From positions 1-40,655 of the forward strand of contig JAJFFE010000413.1 of the NCBI GenBank assembly GCA_021776775.1: a stretch of 40,655 nucleotides of DNA, read 5' to 3'. The DNA comes from Planctomycetota bacterium (lineage in GTDB: Bacteria; Planctomycetota; UBA8108; UBA1146; JAJFFE01). The translations under genes were made by a program, and so were the position numbers. Numbering within the stretch: the stretch's first letter is position 1; every line of letters begins with the position of its first letter. The notes beneath the pieces are model-generated. The model was given only the letters and a program-made list of their open reading frames with translations, did not search any database and had not been told where the DNA came from. This document shows positions 1 to 9,002 of the stretch, piece by piece.

Positions 1-4
1 TTAC

Positions 5-20
5 GCGCCCGAAAGGGCGC
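5..20. other. short perfect hairpin with GAAA loop
   Basis: A 6-base stem (GCGCCC/GGGCGC) closes a GAAA tetraloop. On the minus strand it is followed directly by TAA. No T-run follows on either strand, so it is not a convincing intrinsic terminator. The rest of 1-202, downstream of the lipoprotein gene, shows no gene I can support. Confidence 0.3.
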
Positions 21-202
21 CAATCGTGCCGAGCGAAGACATCAGAGGTCAATCAGACGATGATCAACGGAACACAGGCTGCGATTCTCGTGAAGATCAA
101 GGCGCGACGCCGAAGTCGACCTAGTGGTCTTCAAGAAGGAGCAACGCAGAGATTCGCGGGAAGCGCAGCCTGCGCGGCTTCGCTTGATGAATGATCCGGC
201 CT

Positions 203-2833
203 CTAGGGATTCTGCGTCACCGGTTCGTTCGGAAGCGCAAGATTCTCGAGCGATCGATCGGCGTTCCAGATATCGAGCGGCACGTTGGGGCTCGAACGAT
301 GATCCCAGGTCCACGGGCCATCGATACTCGGTGCGGTCAGTGAAGCGACCAACTCACAGTCACCGAACGGACCCAGCGCGAGAATGAACGGCTGGAACAC
401 CGATACGTAGAGTCGGAACTGACTCCCCTCGCGCACTAGCGCATGAGCAGTGATCGATCCCGAGCCGAGAAGGACCACCGTGCGATTCGGATCGGTACCG
501 GTGACCCCTTCGATACGGTGGTAGAGTTCGAGGTCGTTGCCGGTCACTTTGCGAACGCGCGACAGCCCCCAACTTCCGCTCGTGGACTGATTGCGAATCA
601 CGATCACGGAGTCTTCGGAGAACGCCGAGGCGTCGGTCAATGTAATCGTATTGCCGTTGACCGCCGTCCAACCACGAATGCCATCGAGGTTCGCGGTTAC
701 GATCGGATTCGACGCAGACTCGGTCCAGTTGATGAGATCGGTCGAAGTCGCCGTCCCGACGCTCCAGCCGAAGTCAGCCCGAATCCCCGAGTACACCATG
801 CGCCAGATTGACGCGTCGCCGTCCCACTCGACGATCGGGTCACCGTTGCCGTCGTTCTTCCAGTCGCCGGCCGACGACTCGTCGAGAACAGAACCGTCGG
901 TCTGCGGACCCGGAACGAGCGACCAGGGACCGGTCGGCGATGGGGCCGCGAGCAGGAACATACGGTGGATCGAAGTCCCGCGAAGCTCACCGGCGACGAA
1001 CATGCGCCAGCGAAGCAACGGGTCGGGCTCGTCTTCCACTTTGACGACCCACGGTGCACTCAACACGTCGTAGTCGACACCACTATTGGGGAGCACGGTA
1101 CGCGGTACGATCGGATTACCGGCGATCGGAGTCCACGGACCATCCATTGAACTTGCGGTCGCGAGCCCGATCGCGCTCTCGTTGATGGCGTCGAACCCCT
1201 CGTAGAACAGGTAGTACGATCCGTCCGAGTCGTGGAACACGTGCTTCTTGCGGTGGGATCCTTCGTCCCATGTCCCCAAGCCGCTGCCCTCGAAGAGGTT
1301 CATACCGCGAACGTCGGGAAGGAGAGTCGTCCCTAGTCCTGCGCTCCGTCGAAGCCGGTACGCTTCAGGGTTCTGCGCGCGAGCGTTGACGATTCCACTG
1401 ATCTCGGGGCCGTCTTCGAGTTGAACCCACTCGATCTCAGTTTCGTTGGTAAACGCATCGTTGTGGCGATCGCCAAAGACGAGCCACAACTCTTCGACGG
1501 TGGTGAACTCAGTGAAGTCCACCCAGTCGGTGAGCGCAACGAGCTTCAGCCCCTGCTCGGGATCAGAGATCAAGATCCCTTTGCGATGCTCACTGAACAG
1601 TCGAAAGCGTTGATTGGCACCGTCGATCTGCAAACCGAGAATGTACCAATCCGCGTCGCTGCCTTGTCGAATCGGCGCCACCGACTCCGCAAGGACACCT
1701 TCTGCCGTCCACGCGTTGATGGGTTCGCCGTCCCAGTGCTTCCCTTGACCGCTTCCCATCGGGTCGTACCGAAAACGTAGGCTCGGCTCAGCGCCAGTAT
1801 CCGCGGCTGACATAGCTATGCGACGACTCGCGACCGCCTCTGTCGTTGAGACAACCGTCGGTTCGGTCCCAACGGGAAGACTGACAATAGCCAAGGAGTC
1901 GACCAGCGTTCCGGGATCGACGCAACGAACGCAGAACTTCCAGATCTGGGAGCGCGTCGGATCGATCGGCTCGCGGTGGTAGGCGATGGCCGCGTCAGTG
2001 GTAACGAGAGACTTCAAGCTGAGGAGACGGCCGTCGTCGATCGTGACCGTACCGCCACCGGCGACATCGGTCCCCCAACGACTCGGGTCTAGAGTATCGA
2101 ACGTCTCGTAGAACGCGTCGAACTGCGGTCGCACTCGCACCGACAAGTTTGCCGCAATGGAGCCGGTGACGTTTTCGAGCGTGATGACAAACGGTGTGAC
2201 CGCGAGGGCTGCGGTCGGCTGGCCCGACAGGACACCGGTCGCGGCGTCGAGCGCGAGGCCGGCCGGCAGACTGGGGACGATCGAGAAGGATCCATCACCG
2301 GTGAACGTCGGTGCTAGCGGAGTCAGCGCTTCACCGACACGAACGTCGAGATCGGTCACGGAATACGTGAGCGCTGACGGCGCCTGTGGATTGACCGTGA
2401 TCCGAATTTCGGAGGAGGTCTGGCCGCCCGCATTCCTGGCGGTAACGGAATAGACCGTCTCAGGCGTAAGCTCGCTGGCCGTCCCGGAAATGGTTCCGGT
2501 CGCCGGATCGAGAATGAGCCCCAGCGGCAGCGCCGGGAGGATGGTGAATTCGTCGACGGCATCTCCGGCGACGGTCGGCGTGTTTGGCGTAATGGCGAGT
2601 CCAAGAAGGTACGTCGCCGCCGTCGACGCGTAGAGCAACGAGCTAGGCCCGTTGACGTTTGCTTGGGCCGTCGCAGCCCCGCTGGAACCACCCCCGGAGC
2701 AGCCCGTCGTGACGCAAACGGCCAAGGCTAGAATCGTCGAAAGCACGACGCGGAATGCACGGGTCTGCGGTAGGCCCGGAGACGGCTGACACCGATCCCG
2801 ACGTCCGCTGGAAAATTTCCCCATCTGATCCAT
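203..2833 (-). CDS. lipoprotein with two Ig-like domains, lectin-like domain and GH43/GH32-like beta-propeller
   Basis: The 876-residue protein starts with a basic stretch, a hydrophobic segment (about 28-41) and a lipobox ending VTTGC, so Cys45 is probably lipidated after export. Residues about 70-235 hold two putative-Ig (He_PIG) repeats, seen as LPLGLILDPATGTISG and LPAGLALDAATGVLSG. Residues about 240-480 look like a concanavalin-type jelly roll. From about 520 to the end, blade motifs such as YYLFYEG, MDGPW and PTGPWSL fit a five-bladed propeller of the GH43/GH32/GH68 type. The usual role would be binding or trimming a polysaccharide at the cell surface; I could not assign catalytic acids, so activity is inferred. 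ATG 2833 has GAGGAG only two bases upstream. ATG 2824, three codons in, is better spaced and may be the real start. Confidence 0.82.
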   Translation of the reverse strand: MDQMGKFSSGRRDRCQPSPGLPQTRAFRVVLSTILALAVCVTTGCSGGGSSGAATAQANVNGPSSLLYASTAATYLLGLAITPNTPTVAGDAVDEFTILPALPLGLILDPATGTISGTASELTPETVYSVTARNAGGQTSSEIRITVNPQAPSALTYSVTDLDVRVGEALTPLAPTFTGDGSFSIVPSLPAGLALDAATGVLSGQPTAALAVTPFVITLENVTGSIAANLSVRVRPQFDAFYETFDTLDPSRWGTDVAGGGTVTIDDGRLLSLKSLVTTDAAIAYHREPIDPTRSQIWKFCVRCVDPGTLVDSLAIVSLPVGTEPTVVSTTEAVASRRIAMSAADTGAEPSLRFRYDPMGSGQGKHWDGEPINAWTAEGVLAESVAPIRQGSDADWYILGLQIDGANQRFRLFSEHRKGILISDPEQGLKLVALTDWVDFTEFTTVEELWLVFGDRHNDAFTNETEIEWVQLEDGPEISGIVNARAQNPEAYRLRRSAGLGTTLLPDVRGMNLFEGSGLGTWDEGSHRKKHVFHDSDGSYYLFYEGFDAINESAIGLATASSMDGPWTPIAGNPIVPRTVLPNSGVDYDVLSAPWVVKVEDEPDPLLRWRMFVAGELRGTSIHRMFLLAAPSPTGPWSLVPGPQTDGSVLDESSAGDWKNDGNGDPIVEWDGDASIWRMVYSGIRADFGWSVGTATSTDLINWTESASNPIVTANLDGIRGWTAVNGNTITLTDASAFSEDSVIVIRNQSTSGSWGLSRVRKVTGNDLELYHRIEGVTGTDPNRTVVLLGSGSITAHALVREGSQFRLYVSVFQPFILALGPFGDCELVASLTAPSIDGPWTWDHRSSPNVPLDIWNADRSLENLALPNEPVTQNP

Positions 2834-3158
2834 CTCTCCTCACTCTCAACAAGTATCGATGAAACCACACAGAGAGCGGCCGCTGCGGCGGGGCTGCGAG
2901 GTCGAATCTGCAAATACCACGACGCGGACAGGTTGCCCAGGAAGAATCCGAGCAGGCCCCGCGGATGCCTTTGCGGGTAGCAATCGTGATCGAGCAGCTT
3001 ATCGGAAGTTGCCTCTCCGCGGGCTGGTTAAGGGCACGCAAGTGGCGACAGTGTCAACGATAGCTCGACGGCCCGAACTCGACACTCAGGGGAATCCCCG
3101 GTTCTCCGCCAGAAAGTCCACCACGAGCTCGGTCCAAACGGTCGCACCCAGCAACAAC
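2834..3158. other. intergenic, upstream of the lipoprotein gene
   Basis: These 325 bases separate the ABC exporter's stop from the start of the lipoprotein gene, both on the minus strand. They should hold the lipoprotein promoter and possibly the exporter's terminator. I see no strong hairpin with a T-run and no convincing small gene. Confidence 0.4.
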
Positions 3159-4910
3159 TCAGATCCGGGCTTGGTAGGTGTAGAGATTGTGGTAACGCCC
3201 CTCGGCTGCGATGAGATCGTCATGCGATCCGCGTTCGATAACACGGCCGTCTTCGATGACGAGGATTTGGTCTGCACGGCGAATCGTCGACAGCCGGTGC
3301 GCGATGACGAAAGTCGTCCGTCCCTCCATGAGCAAGGCCAGGCTCGCCTGGATGTACTGCTCGCTCTCGGTGTCGAGGCTCGAAGTCGCTTCGTCCAGGA
3401 ACAAGATCCGAGGATTCGCGAGGATGGCCCGCGCGATAGCGACCCGTTGCCGCTGACCGCCCGAAAGTTTCACCCCGCGCTCTCCGATGAGCGTATCTAG
3501 CCCCTTCTCGAACGAACTCGCGAACTCATCGACGTATGCCATTTGCGTGGCGTGCATGACTTCTTTCTCACTCGCGTCGGGCCGACCGAACAGAACGTTT
3601 TCGCGGATGCTCCCCTCGAACAAGAAGTCGTCCTGCAAGACGAGGCCGAGTTGATTTCGAAACTGATCGAGCCGGACCGTCGACAAGTCGGTGCCGTCGA
3701 CCTCGATCTCACCCGACGTCGGTTGCAGGAACGCGGCGGCCAATCCGAAGATCGTCGACTTTCCTGAACCGGAGCTACCCACCAACGCAGTGACCGATCC
3801 CGGTGGAGCGTGAAAGTTGACGTCGTGGAGCACGACTTTGCTGTCGTCGTACGAGAAGTCCACGTTTCGAAATCGAATCTCGCCGTCGAGGTTCGGAAGC
3901 TCCACGGTTCGGTTTGGGTCGTCGAACTCGGGCGTTTCCGCCAGCAACTCGTTCGTGCGATCGAGTCCAGCGAATGCCTCGGTCAATTGGGTTCCGATGT
4001 TTGCCATCTGCATGACCGGAGCGACGAGGAATCCTAGGTAGAGAGTGAACGCGAAGAACTCGCCGATGGTCAGGCTGCCTTCGATGATCGACTGACCACC
4101 GAGGTACATCAATATGGCGCTGGTGAGACCCATGAGAAAGACGCCAGAACTAGAGACAAGACTCGTCGCGGTGAGCGAGGTCTTCACATTGTCGAAGATG
4201 CGTTGAACGCCGCTCGCGAAGACTTCGGTCTCTCGCTCTTCGGCGTTGAACCCCTTGATCACGCGAATGCCGCCGAGTGACTCCGTCAGGCGGCCCTTGA
4301 CGTCAGCGTTGATCTGAGCCCGAGCTCGGAAGATGGGGCGAATGATCGAGAACGCCTTCAGCGAGACGACCCCGAACAAGACCAACGGAACCAGAGCGAT
4401 CGCCGTCATCGACGCGCTGATGTTGATCAGAAGAAAGAGCGAAACGGCTGCGGTGATCACGCCGCCGACCATTTGCACGACTCCAGTGCCGACGAGATTT
4501 CGCACTCCTTCGACGTCGTTCATGATCCGACTCACAAGTGCGCCAGACTTCGTCTCGTCGAAGAATCGGACGGGAAGCTTGATCACGTGGCTCTGAACTT
4601 GAGTACGAAGCTCAGCGATGAGGCGCTGCGCCTCGACGCTCAGCAGCCGGGTGAGGGCAAACGAGGTAACGGCTTGCAGAGTCACCGCGCCTCCGACCGC
4701 GAAGACCAGCGTCGGAAGCAGCTCGGTCTTGCCCTGGTCGATCACGTCATCCATCAAGAACTTCGTGGCGCCGGGTAAGATCAACCCGCAGAATCTGTTG
4801 ATGAAGATCAGAGCGAGCCCGATCGCGAGCAACCCGCGCCGCGGCCAGACGAAGACGCGAAAAGCGGTCGAGACGTGCGACAACGATGGGCGCTTGGCTT
4901 TTGATCTCAT
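3159..4910 (-). CDS. ABC exporter, fused membrane and ATPase domains (MsbA/LmrA-like)
   Basis: From ATG 4910 the protein is 583 residues, the normal length for a homodimeric half-exporter. Residues about 20-310 form the six-helix ABC_membrane domain. The nucleotide-binding domain follows with Walker A GSSGSGKST (about 378-386), Q-loop VLQDD, signature LSGGQRQR (about 482), Walker B ILFLDEA (about 502) and H-loop AHRLS. It should use ATP to flip or export a lipid or other hydrophobic molecule across the inner membrane; the substrate cannot be read from the sequence. I prefer ATG 4910 because GAGAG lies about 7 bases upstream; an in-frame GTG at 4940 would add ten residues. The gene is divergent from the secreted protein starting at 4964, leaving only 53 bases for two promoters. 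Confidence 0.9.
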   Translation of the reverse strand: MRSKAKRPSLSHVSTAFRVFVWPRRGLLAIGLALIFINRFCGLILPGATKFLMDDVIDQGKTELLPTLVFAVGGAVTLQAVTSFALTRLLSVEAQRLIAELRTQVQSHVIKLPVRFFDETKSGALVSRIMNDVEGVRNLVGTGVVQMVGGVITAAVSLFLLINISASMTAIALVPLVLFGVVSLKAFSIIRPIFRARAQINADVKGRLTESLGGIRVIKGFNAEERETEVFASGVQRIFDNVKTSLTATSLVSSSGVFLMGLTSAILMYLGGQSIIEGSLTIGEFFAFTLYLGFLVAPVMQMANIGTQLTEAFAGLDRTNELLAETPEFDDPNRTVELPNLDGEIRFRNVDFSYDDSKVVLHDVNFHAPPGSVTALVGSSGSGKSTIFGLAAAFLQPTSGEIEVDGTDLSTVRLDQFRNQLGLVLQDDFLFEGSIRENVLFGRPDASEKEVMHATQMAYVDEFASSFEKGLDTLIGERGVKLSGGQRQRVAIARAILANPRILFLDEATSSLDTESEQYIQASLALLMEGRTTFVIAHRLSTIRRADQILVIEDGRVIERGSHDDLIAAEGRYHNLYTYQARI

Positions 4911-4963
4911 GAAGTCACTCTCGGTACGCGTGGGCAACACTCAGCTCGAAACGGAGCGGCGTT

Positions 4964-6613
4964 ATGGTTTTCGCAGCAGTAGGTCTCGGAGAAACGACTC
5001 TCGAAGCAACGGCTCTCGAAACTCACGCTGACGTTCAACGCGGCGAGGTCGGCCGCCGGTCGCGACGGTCCGCGACCCTTCGCTCGTTCGAGTTCGGATG
5101 GCTCGGCTGGCTCCCACTTCTGGTGTTGGCACTCGTGACGCGAGCGGAAGCACAAGTCACTCTGCAGGTCGACCCGGTGGCGGGTCCCGGTGGTGCAGCA
5201 CACCAGCACGTCGTCCGCGCCTCGGACGGTACGCTGTACGCGCTCGCCATTCTCGAAACAGTGACGGGAGACAGGGAACTCCGGCTGCACGCGTCGACCG
5301 ACGGAGGCACGTCGTGGACGACCGACGCCACGGTCTTGAACGACGCGACGAGCGGAATGACCGCGCCCAATCCGACCAACCTCAGCGCACTCGCCATCGA
5401 TTCGGAAGACCGCCTGCACGTATCGTGGGGAAGCTACTACTACCCCTCGGAGTTCGCGCAGTTCTATCGGCAATACATGCCGGCGACGTCGACCCTGTCG
5501 ACGGTCGTTGACGTGAGCGCGGTGACCGGAGCCGCGGCGTCGAATCGCACCGCAGCCATGGGGCTCGTCGTCGACGCCGACGATTACGTCTGGATGGTCG
5601 CACACGGGACTTCGAGTTGGGTCGAGCGGCTCCTTCAATCGACGCTTCCTTTCGCCAGCGATCTTTCGTTCGTCGACATCGGAGCAGTCAGCCCGAGCCA
5701 GAGTGCGCAGAACACGCGACTGGCGGTCGACAGTCAAGGGAGAATCCACTGCAGTTACTATCGGAACACTGGAAACGGAAACTACGAGCACCGGATCTAC
5801 GAAGACGGGGTCGGTTGGGGAGCGTCGACGATTCTCGGGAACACGGATCCGACCAACGACTACTACGGAACGCTCGCTGCGGACGCGCTCGGTAACGTTC
5901 ACGCTCTGATCGCCGTCGATTCCGCGACCGGTTCGACGTGGTCGTTTCAGTATCGACGTTGGGACGAAGTCAACGGGTGGGACCCGGCACTCGTGCTGTT
6001 CGAAGCGACGCCTAGTGACTACACCGGGATTGCGAACTACCGTATCTTTGCCTTGGCGTGCGACGCAGGCAGCGGGAACGCCTTCGTGTTCTATCGAGAT
6101 ATCTCCACGGACGGGTCTCTCGTGCTGGCCGAGAAGTCGCTCAGCGACTCTGCATTCACGTTCACCGAACAGATCGAGCCCCCGTCCCTCGAATTGAACA
6201 CGTATCACCAACCCACCATTCGCGGCACGCTCTACCCCGAGACAAATCGCACCGAACAACTCGACTTGACCTGGCAGTACCGCGAGACGACGGCGCCTCC
6301 ATTCGAACTGCGATTCACTCGCGTCGCGGCGGGTACCGGCTTTCGCCGTGGAGATGTGAATGACGACGGATCGTTCGACATCTCGGACGCGGTCGCCTCG
6401 CTCGCTGCCCTGTTCATCATCGGGACTCCGACACCTTCGTGTCTCGATGCGGCCGACTCAAACGATGACGCCGCGTTCGACATCTCGGACCCGGTATACT
6501 CCCTAGCGGCGTTGTTCATCATGGGCTCTCCGGCGCCGCCGAGCCCGGGCACGTCGACCTGCGGTAGCGATCCGCCCCCGTCTCTGGGTTGTTTGGCCTA
6601 CTCCTGCCTGTAG
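4964..6613 (+). CDS. secreted beta-propeller (sialidase/BNR-like) protein with C-terminal dockerin-like module
   Basis: The 549-residue protein has an unusually long basic N-terminus (about 45 residues) before a hydrophobic segment ending RAEAQ, the likely signal peptidase site. There is no in-frame start nearer to that segment, and GGAG sits just upstream of ATG 4964, so I keep this start. The body has BNR-like Asp-box motifs (STDGGTSW) and repeated blade patterns (LAIDSEDRLHVSWG, LAVDSQGRIHCSY), typical of a six-bladed sialidase-like propeller. Residues 460-549 are a dockerin-like module with calcium loops DVNDDGSFDISD and DSNDDAAFDISD and four cysteines. The same tail occurs in the proteins at 12543 and 35375. 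The substrate or ligand is unknown. Codons 7-22 lie in a 15-base tandem repeat. Confidence 0.85.
   Translation: MVFAAVGLGETTLEATALETHADVQRGEVGRRSRRSATLRSFEFGWLGWLPLLVLALVTRAEAQVTLQVDPVAGPGGAAHQHVVRASDGTLYALAILETVTGDRELRLHASTDGGTSWTTDATVLNDATSGMTAPNPTNLSALAIDSEDRLHVSWGSYYYPSEFAQFYRQYMPATSTLSTVVDVSAVTGAAASNRTAAMGLVVDADDYVWMVAHGTSSWVERLLQSTLPFASDLSFVDIGAVSPSQSAQNTRLAVDSQGRIHCSYYRNTGNGNYEHRIYEDGVGWGASTILGNTDPTNDYYGTLAADALGNVHALIAVDSATGSTWSFQYRRWDEVNGWDPALVLFEATPSDYTGIANYRIFALACDAGSGNAFVFYRDISTDGSLVLAEKSLSDSAFTFTEQIEPPSLELNTYHQPTIRGTLYPETNRTEQLDLTWQYRETTAPPFELRFTRVAAGTGFRRGDVNDDGSFDISDAVASLAALFIIGTPTPSCLDAADSNDDAAFDISDPVYSLAALFIMGSPAPPSPGTSTCGSDPPPSLGCLAYSCL
4983..5027 (+). repeat. degenerate 15-base tandem repeat, three units
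   Basis: Three consecutive 15-base units (4983-4997, 4998-5012, 5013-5027) share the core CTCTCGAA followed by an ACG-containing end. They encode the repeated residues TTLEA/TALET in the extension before the signal peptide. Units 2 and 3 are identical over their first eight bases. Confidence 0.6.
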
Positions 6614-6756
6614 AGAACCACGTCGGGGTCCGCCCCACCAGCAAGCGGTTCGGTCCCGATGAAACGGGCCCCGGTCCCGTCGAGATGACAGCGCAAGAAA
6701 GCGGTTCGTAAGACCCTCGTACTTCGAAACCCATTTCCCCTACGGGAGGAGAGCTC

Positions 6757-7746
6757 GTGCGTCGTTGTCTCCTACTTCTGGTGCTGCTGTTCCTTCCGTC
6801 CCTGGCGTTCCCCGACTCGGTCACTCGAGTCGTCGAAAACGAGACGCTCGAAAAGATCCTCAGCGGGGGCGTGCCTGAGTCCATCGCCGATCTCCGAGCG
6901 ATGGAAACACATTTCCAGGACCTGTCAGATCGAGTCATTCCGACCACCGTCGGGGTTCGGATCGGCGGCTCACAGGGGAGTGGCGTGATCGTGTCAAAGG
7001 ACGGCTTGGTCCTCACGGCCGCCCACGTCATCGGCCGCGGTGAGAAGGGACGGAAGGTGTTTCTCGTCCTCCACGACGGCCGACGCATCGTGGGTGAAAC
7101 GTTGGGTGCCGACCACGAGTCCGACTCAGCGCTGATCCAAATCACGACCGAGGGTGAATGGCCGTTCGCAGAGCTGACCAACTCCGAAGACCTCAACACT
7201 GGGGAATGGTGTCTCGCTACCGGGCACCCGGGCGGCTACGAAGTTGGCCGATCTCCTCCGGTCCGCGTGGGACGCGTCTTGCGCAACCGGCGGGGATTCG
7301 TCACCACGGACTGCGTGCTGGTCGGTGGCGACTCCGGCGGACCGCTGTTCGACATGGACGGTAAAGTGATCGGCATTCACAGTCGGATCACCAGTTCGAC
7401 CGCGGGTAACCTCCACGTCGAAGTCGACGCCTTTCACGACGACTGGAAACGACTCAAGGCTGGCGAGGTTTGGCCGGGGCTGCCGCCATTCTTTGGCGTC
7501 TACCTAGACGAGCGAGCCTCCGATGCCAAGATCGAAGAAGTACAGCGCAACACGCCCGCAAGCCGCGCCGGCGTCAAAGACGGCGACGTCGTGTTGAGCT
7601 TCGGAGGCAAGAAGGTCGAGAACAACCGCCAGCTCCGAGCACGAATCCGAGAGCGAAAGATCGGCGACAAAGTAACGGTCAAGATCAAGCGCGGAGAAGA
7701 AACACTCGACCTCGAGGTCGAACTGGGAAGGCAGCGCAACCGATGA
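6757..7746 (+). CDS. secreted trypsin-like serine protease with PDZ domain (DegP/HtrA-like)
   Basis: The start is GTG 6757, preceded at good spacing by GGGAGGAG (6744-6751). A short signal peptide (about 1-18, LLLLVLLFLPSLAF) sends the 329-residue protein across the inner membrane. The S1C-type domain keeps the full catalytic triad: His90 in LTAAHV, Asp123 in ESDSALI and Ser193 in GGDSGGPL. Residues about 245-325 form a PDZ domain (TPASRAGVKDGDVVLSFGG) that usually binds unfolded C-termini. It should be a periplasmic quality-control or regulatory protease. Its stop overlaps the start of the next gene (ATGA), so the two are translated together, and that partner is a catalytically degenerate relative. 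Confidence 0.92.
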   Translation: MRRCLLLLVLLFLPSLAFPDSVTRVVENETLEKILSGGVPESIADLRAMETHFQDLSDRVIPTTVGVRIGGSQGSGVIVSKDGLVLTAAHVIGRGEKGRKVFLVLHDGRRIVGETLGADHESDSALIQITTEGEWPFAELTNSEDLNTGEWCLATGHPGGYEVGRSPPVRVGRVLRNRRGFVTTDCVLVGGDSGGPLFDMDGKVIGIHSRITSSTAGNLHVEVDAFHDDWKRLKAGEVWPGLPPFFGVYLDERASDAKIEEVQRNTPASRAGVKDGDVVLSFGGKKVENNRQLRARIRERKIGDKVTVKIKRGEETLDLEVELGRQRNR

Positions 7747-9002
7747 AAATCGCACTCACCAGTGTGGCATCGATACTCTTCGTCTTCGCGACAACCACGG
7801 TGGACGCACAATCCGAATCTTGGCTTTCGCGACTGTGGAACCGGGGACCCGGTCGGTACGAGCGAATGCACGAGAGCGTCCTCAAAGCGTTCCGCCCCGT
7901 CTCCGAGCAAGTCAGCCATTGCACGGCCGAAATTCGCACGAGCGACGACAAGGCTGTCATCGCCCTCGGCACGATCGTCGATGCTGACGGCTTGATCGTG
8001 ACGAAGTCGAGCCAACTCCCCAAGGAGAAGTCGTTCGAGTGTCGACTCAAGAACGGCAAAGAGTACGCCGCAGAGGTGCTGCGCCGCGACACGATTCACG
8101 ATCTCGCGCTCATCAAGATCGCCGCCACCGGCCTGACGCCAATCGAGTGGAACGTCGACGAGTCACCCGCGGTCGGCTCTTGGGTCATGAGCTGCTACAC
8201 GGGAGATCTTCCGCTCGCGGTCGGTGTCGTCAGCGTCGACAGCCGCAAAGTCGGTCCGAATCGCGCGTTCCTCGGCATTCGCCACAGCGGCGCCAACTAC
8301 AAGATCGATGAGGTCATCGCTAACTCGGCCGCCGAGGCGGCCGGGATCAAAGTCGGCGACCAATTGAAGATCGTCAACGGTCGCGCGCTCGACGATCCTG
8401 ACGACCTCACCGTCGTGTTGTCCGTCCTGCAACCGGGAGCCGTCGCCAAGATCCAGCTCGAACGCGACGGCGAGTCGATTCTGGTGGAAGCGACCCTCAA
8501 GGAGCGCGAACCCGAACGCGCTCGAGGACGCCGGGGAAGTTTCTTCAGCCGCCGCCTCGAAGGCGATTTGAGTACCCGGAGAACCAGCTTCCCCACCGTC
8601 CTTCAACACGACACGGTGCTGTTGCCGAGCTTCTGCGGTGGGCCGCTGATCGACTTGGACGGCAAGGCGGTCGGCATCAACATCGCTCGCGCGGGTCGCG
8701 TCAACAGCTACGCGGTTCCGGCTCCGACGGTGCTCGACTTCGTCGCCGATTCCGATCCCGTGGATCTCGCAAGTACGTCGACGGGACTCGGGGCCGCTCG
8801 GATCGGAAAGCTAGAGCGCGACCTCGCGGGGATAACGGAGACGGTCACACTCATGCGACGTCTCATCGCTCTCGAAGATCAAATCACGCGGCTCGAAGCA
8901 GAACTCGTCGCGGCGCGCGGCGAAGAGACCGAAACCATCACGCGGTCTCTCGCAGAAGCTCGAAAGACCGCCGAGAAGGTCCGCACCTCGCTCGATAGAT
9001 AG
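7743..9002 (+). CDS. catalytically degenerate HtrA-like protein with PDZ domain nested in the protease fold
   Basis: ATG 7743 overlaps the previous stop and opens a clean signal peptide (MKIALTSVASILFVFA), giving 419 residues. The first half of a trypsin-like domain is present (about 50-165), but Ser90 occupies the place of the catalytic His in LIVTKSSQL; Asp120 remains (HDLALIKI). A PDZ domain (about 176-255, with IANSAAEAAGIKVGDQLKI) then comes before the nucleophile segment, which only appears at 288-316 as SFCGGPLIDLDGKAVG. Cys298 therefore replaces Ser, and the PDZ is inserted within the protease fold rather than following it. A charged helical, coiled-coil-like tail ends the protein (about 355-419). 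I infer a periplasmic pseudoprotease or scaffold that binds peptides and may work with the active protease encoded just upstream. Cys-based activity without His is unlikely. Confidence 0.85.
   Translation: MKIALTSVASILFVFATTTVDAQSESWLSRLWNRGPGRYERMHESVLKAFRPVSEQVSHCTAEIRTSDDKAVIALGTIVDADGLIVTKSSQLPKEKSFECRLKNGKEYAAEVLRRDTIHDLALIKIAATGLTPIEWNVDESPAVGSWVMSCYTGDLPLAVGVVSVDSRKVGPNRAFLGIRHSGANYKIDEVIANSAAEAAGIKVGDQLKIVNGRALDDPDDLTVVLSVLQPGAVAKIQLERDGESILVEATLKEREPERARGRRGSFFSRRLEGDLSTRRTSFPTVLQHDTVLLPSFCGGPLIDLDGKAVGINIARAGRVNSYAVPAPTVLDFVADSDPVDLASTSTGLGAARIGKLERDLAGITETVTLMRRLIALEDQITRLEAELVAARGEETETITRSLAEARKTAEKVRTSLDR

Noticed and set aside
4907..6259. 450-codon open frame antisense to the secreted propeller gene
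   Set aside because: No family motif, no signal peptide or ribosome-binding site, and it mirrors a well-supported gene with a signal peptide and dockerin tail; long antisense frames are expected in GC-rich DNA.
7470..7742. Longer start for the pseudoprotease inside the upstream protease gene
   Set aside because: The ATG at 7743 opens a proper signal peptide and makes a standard ATGA overlap; the extension is arginine-rich shadow sequence.
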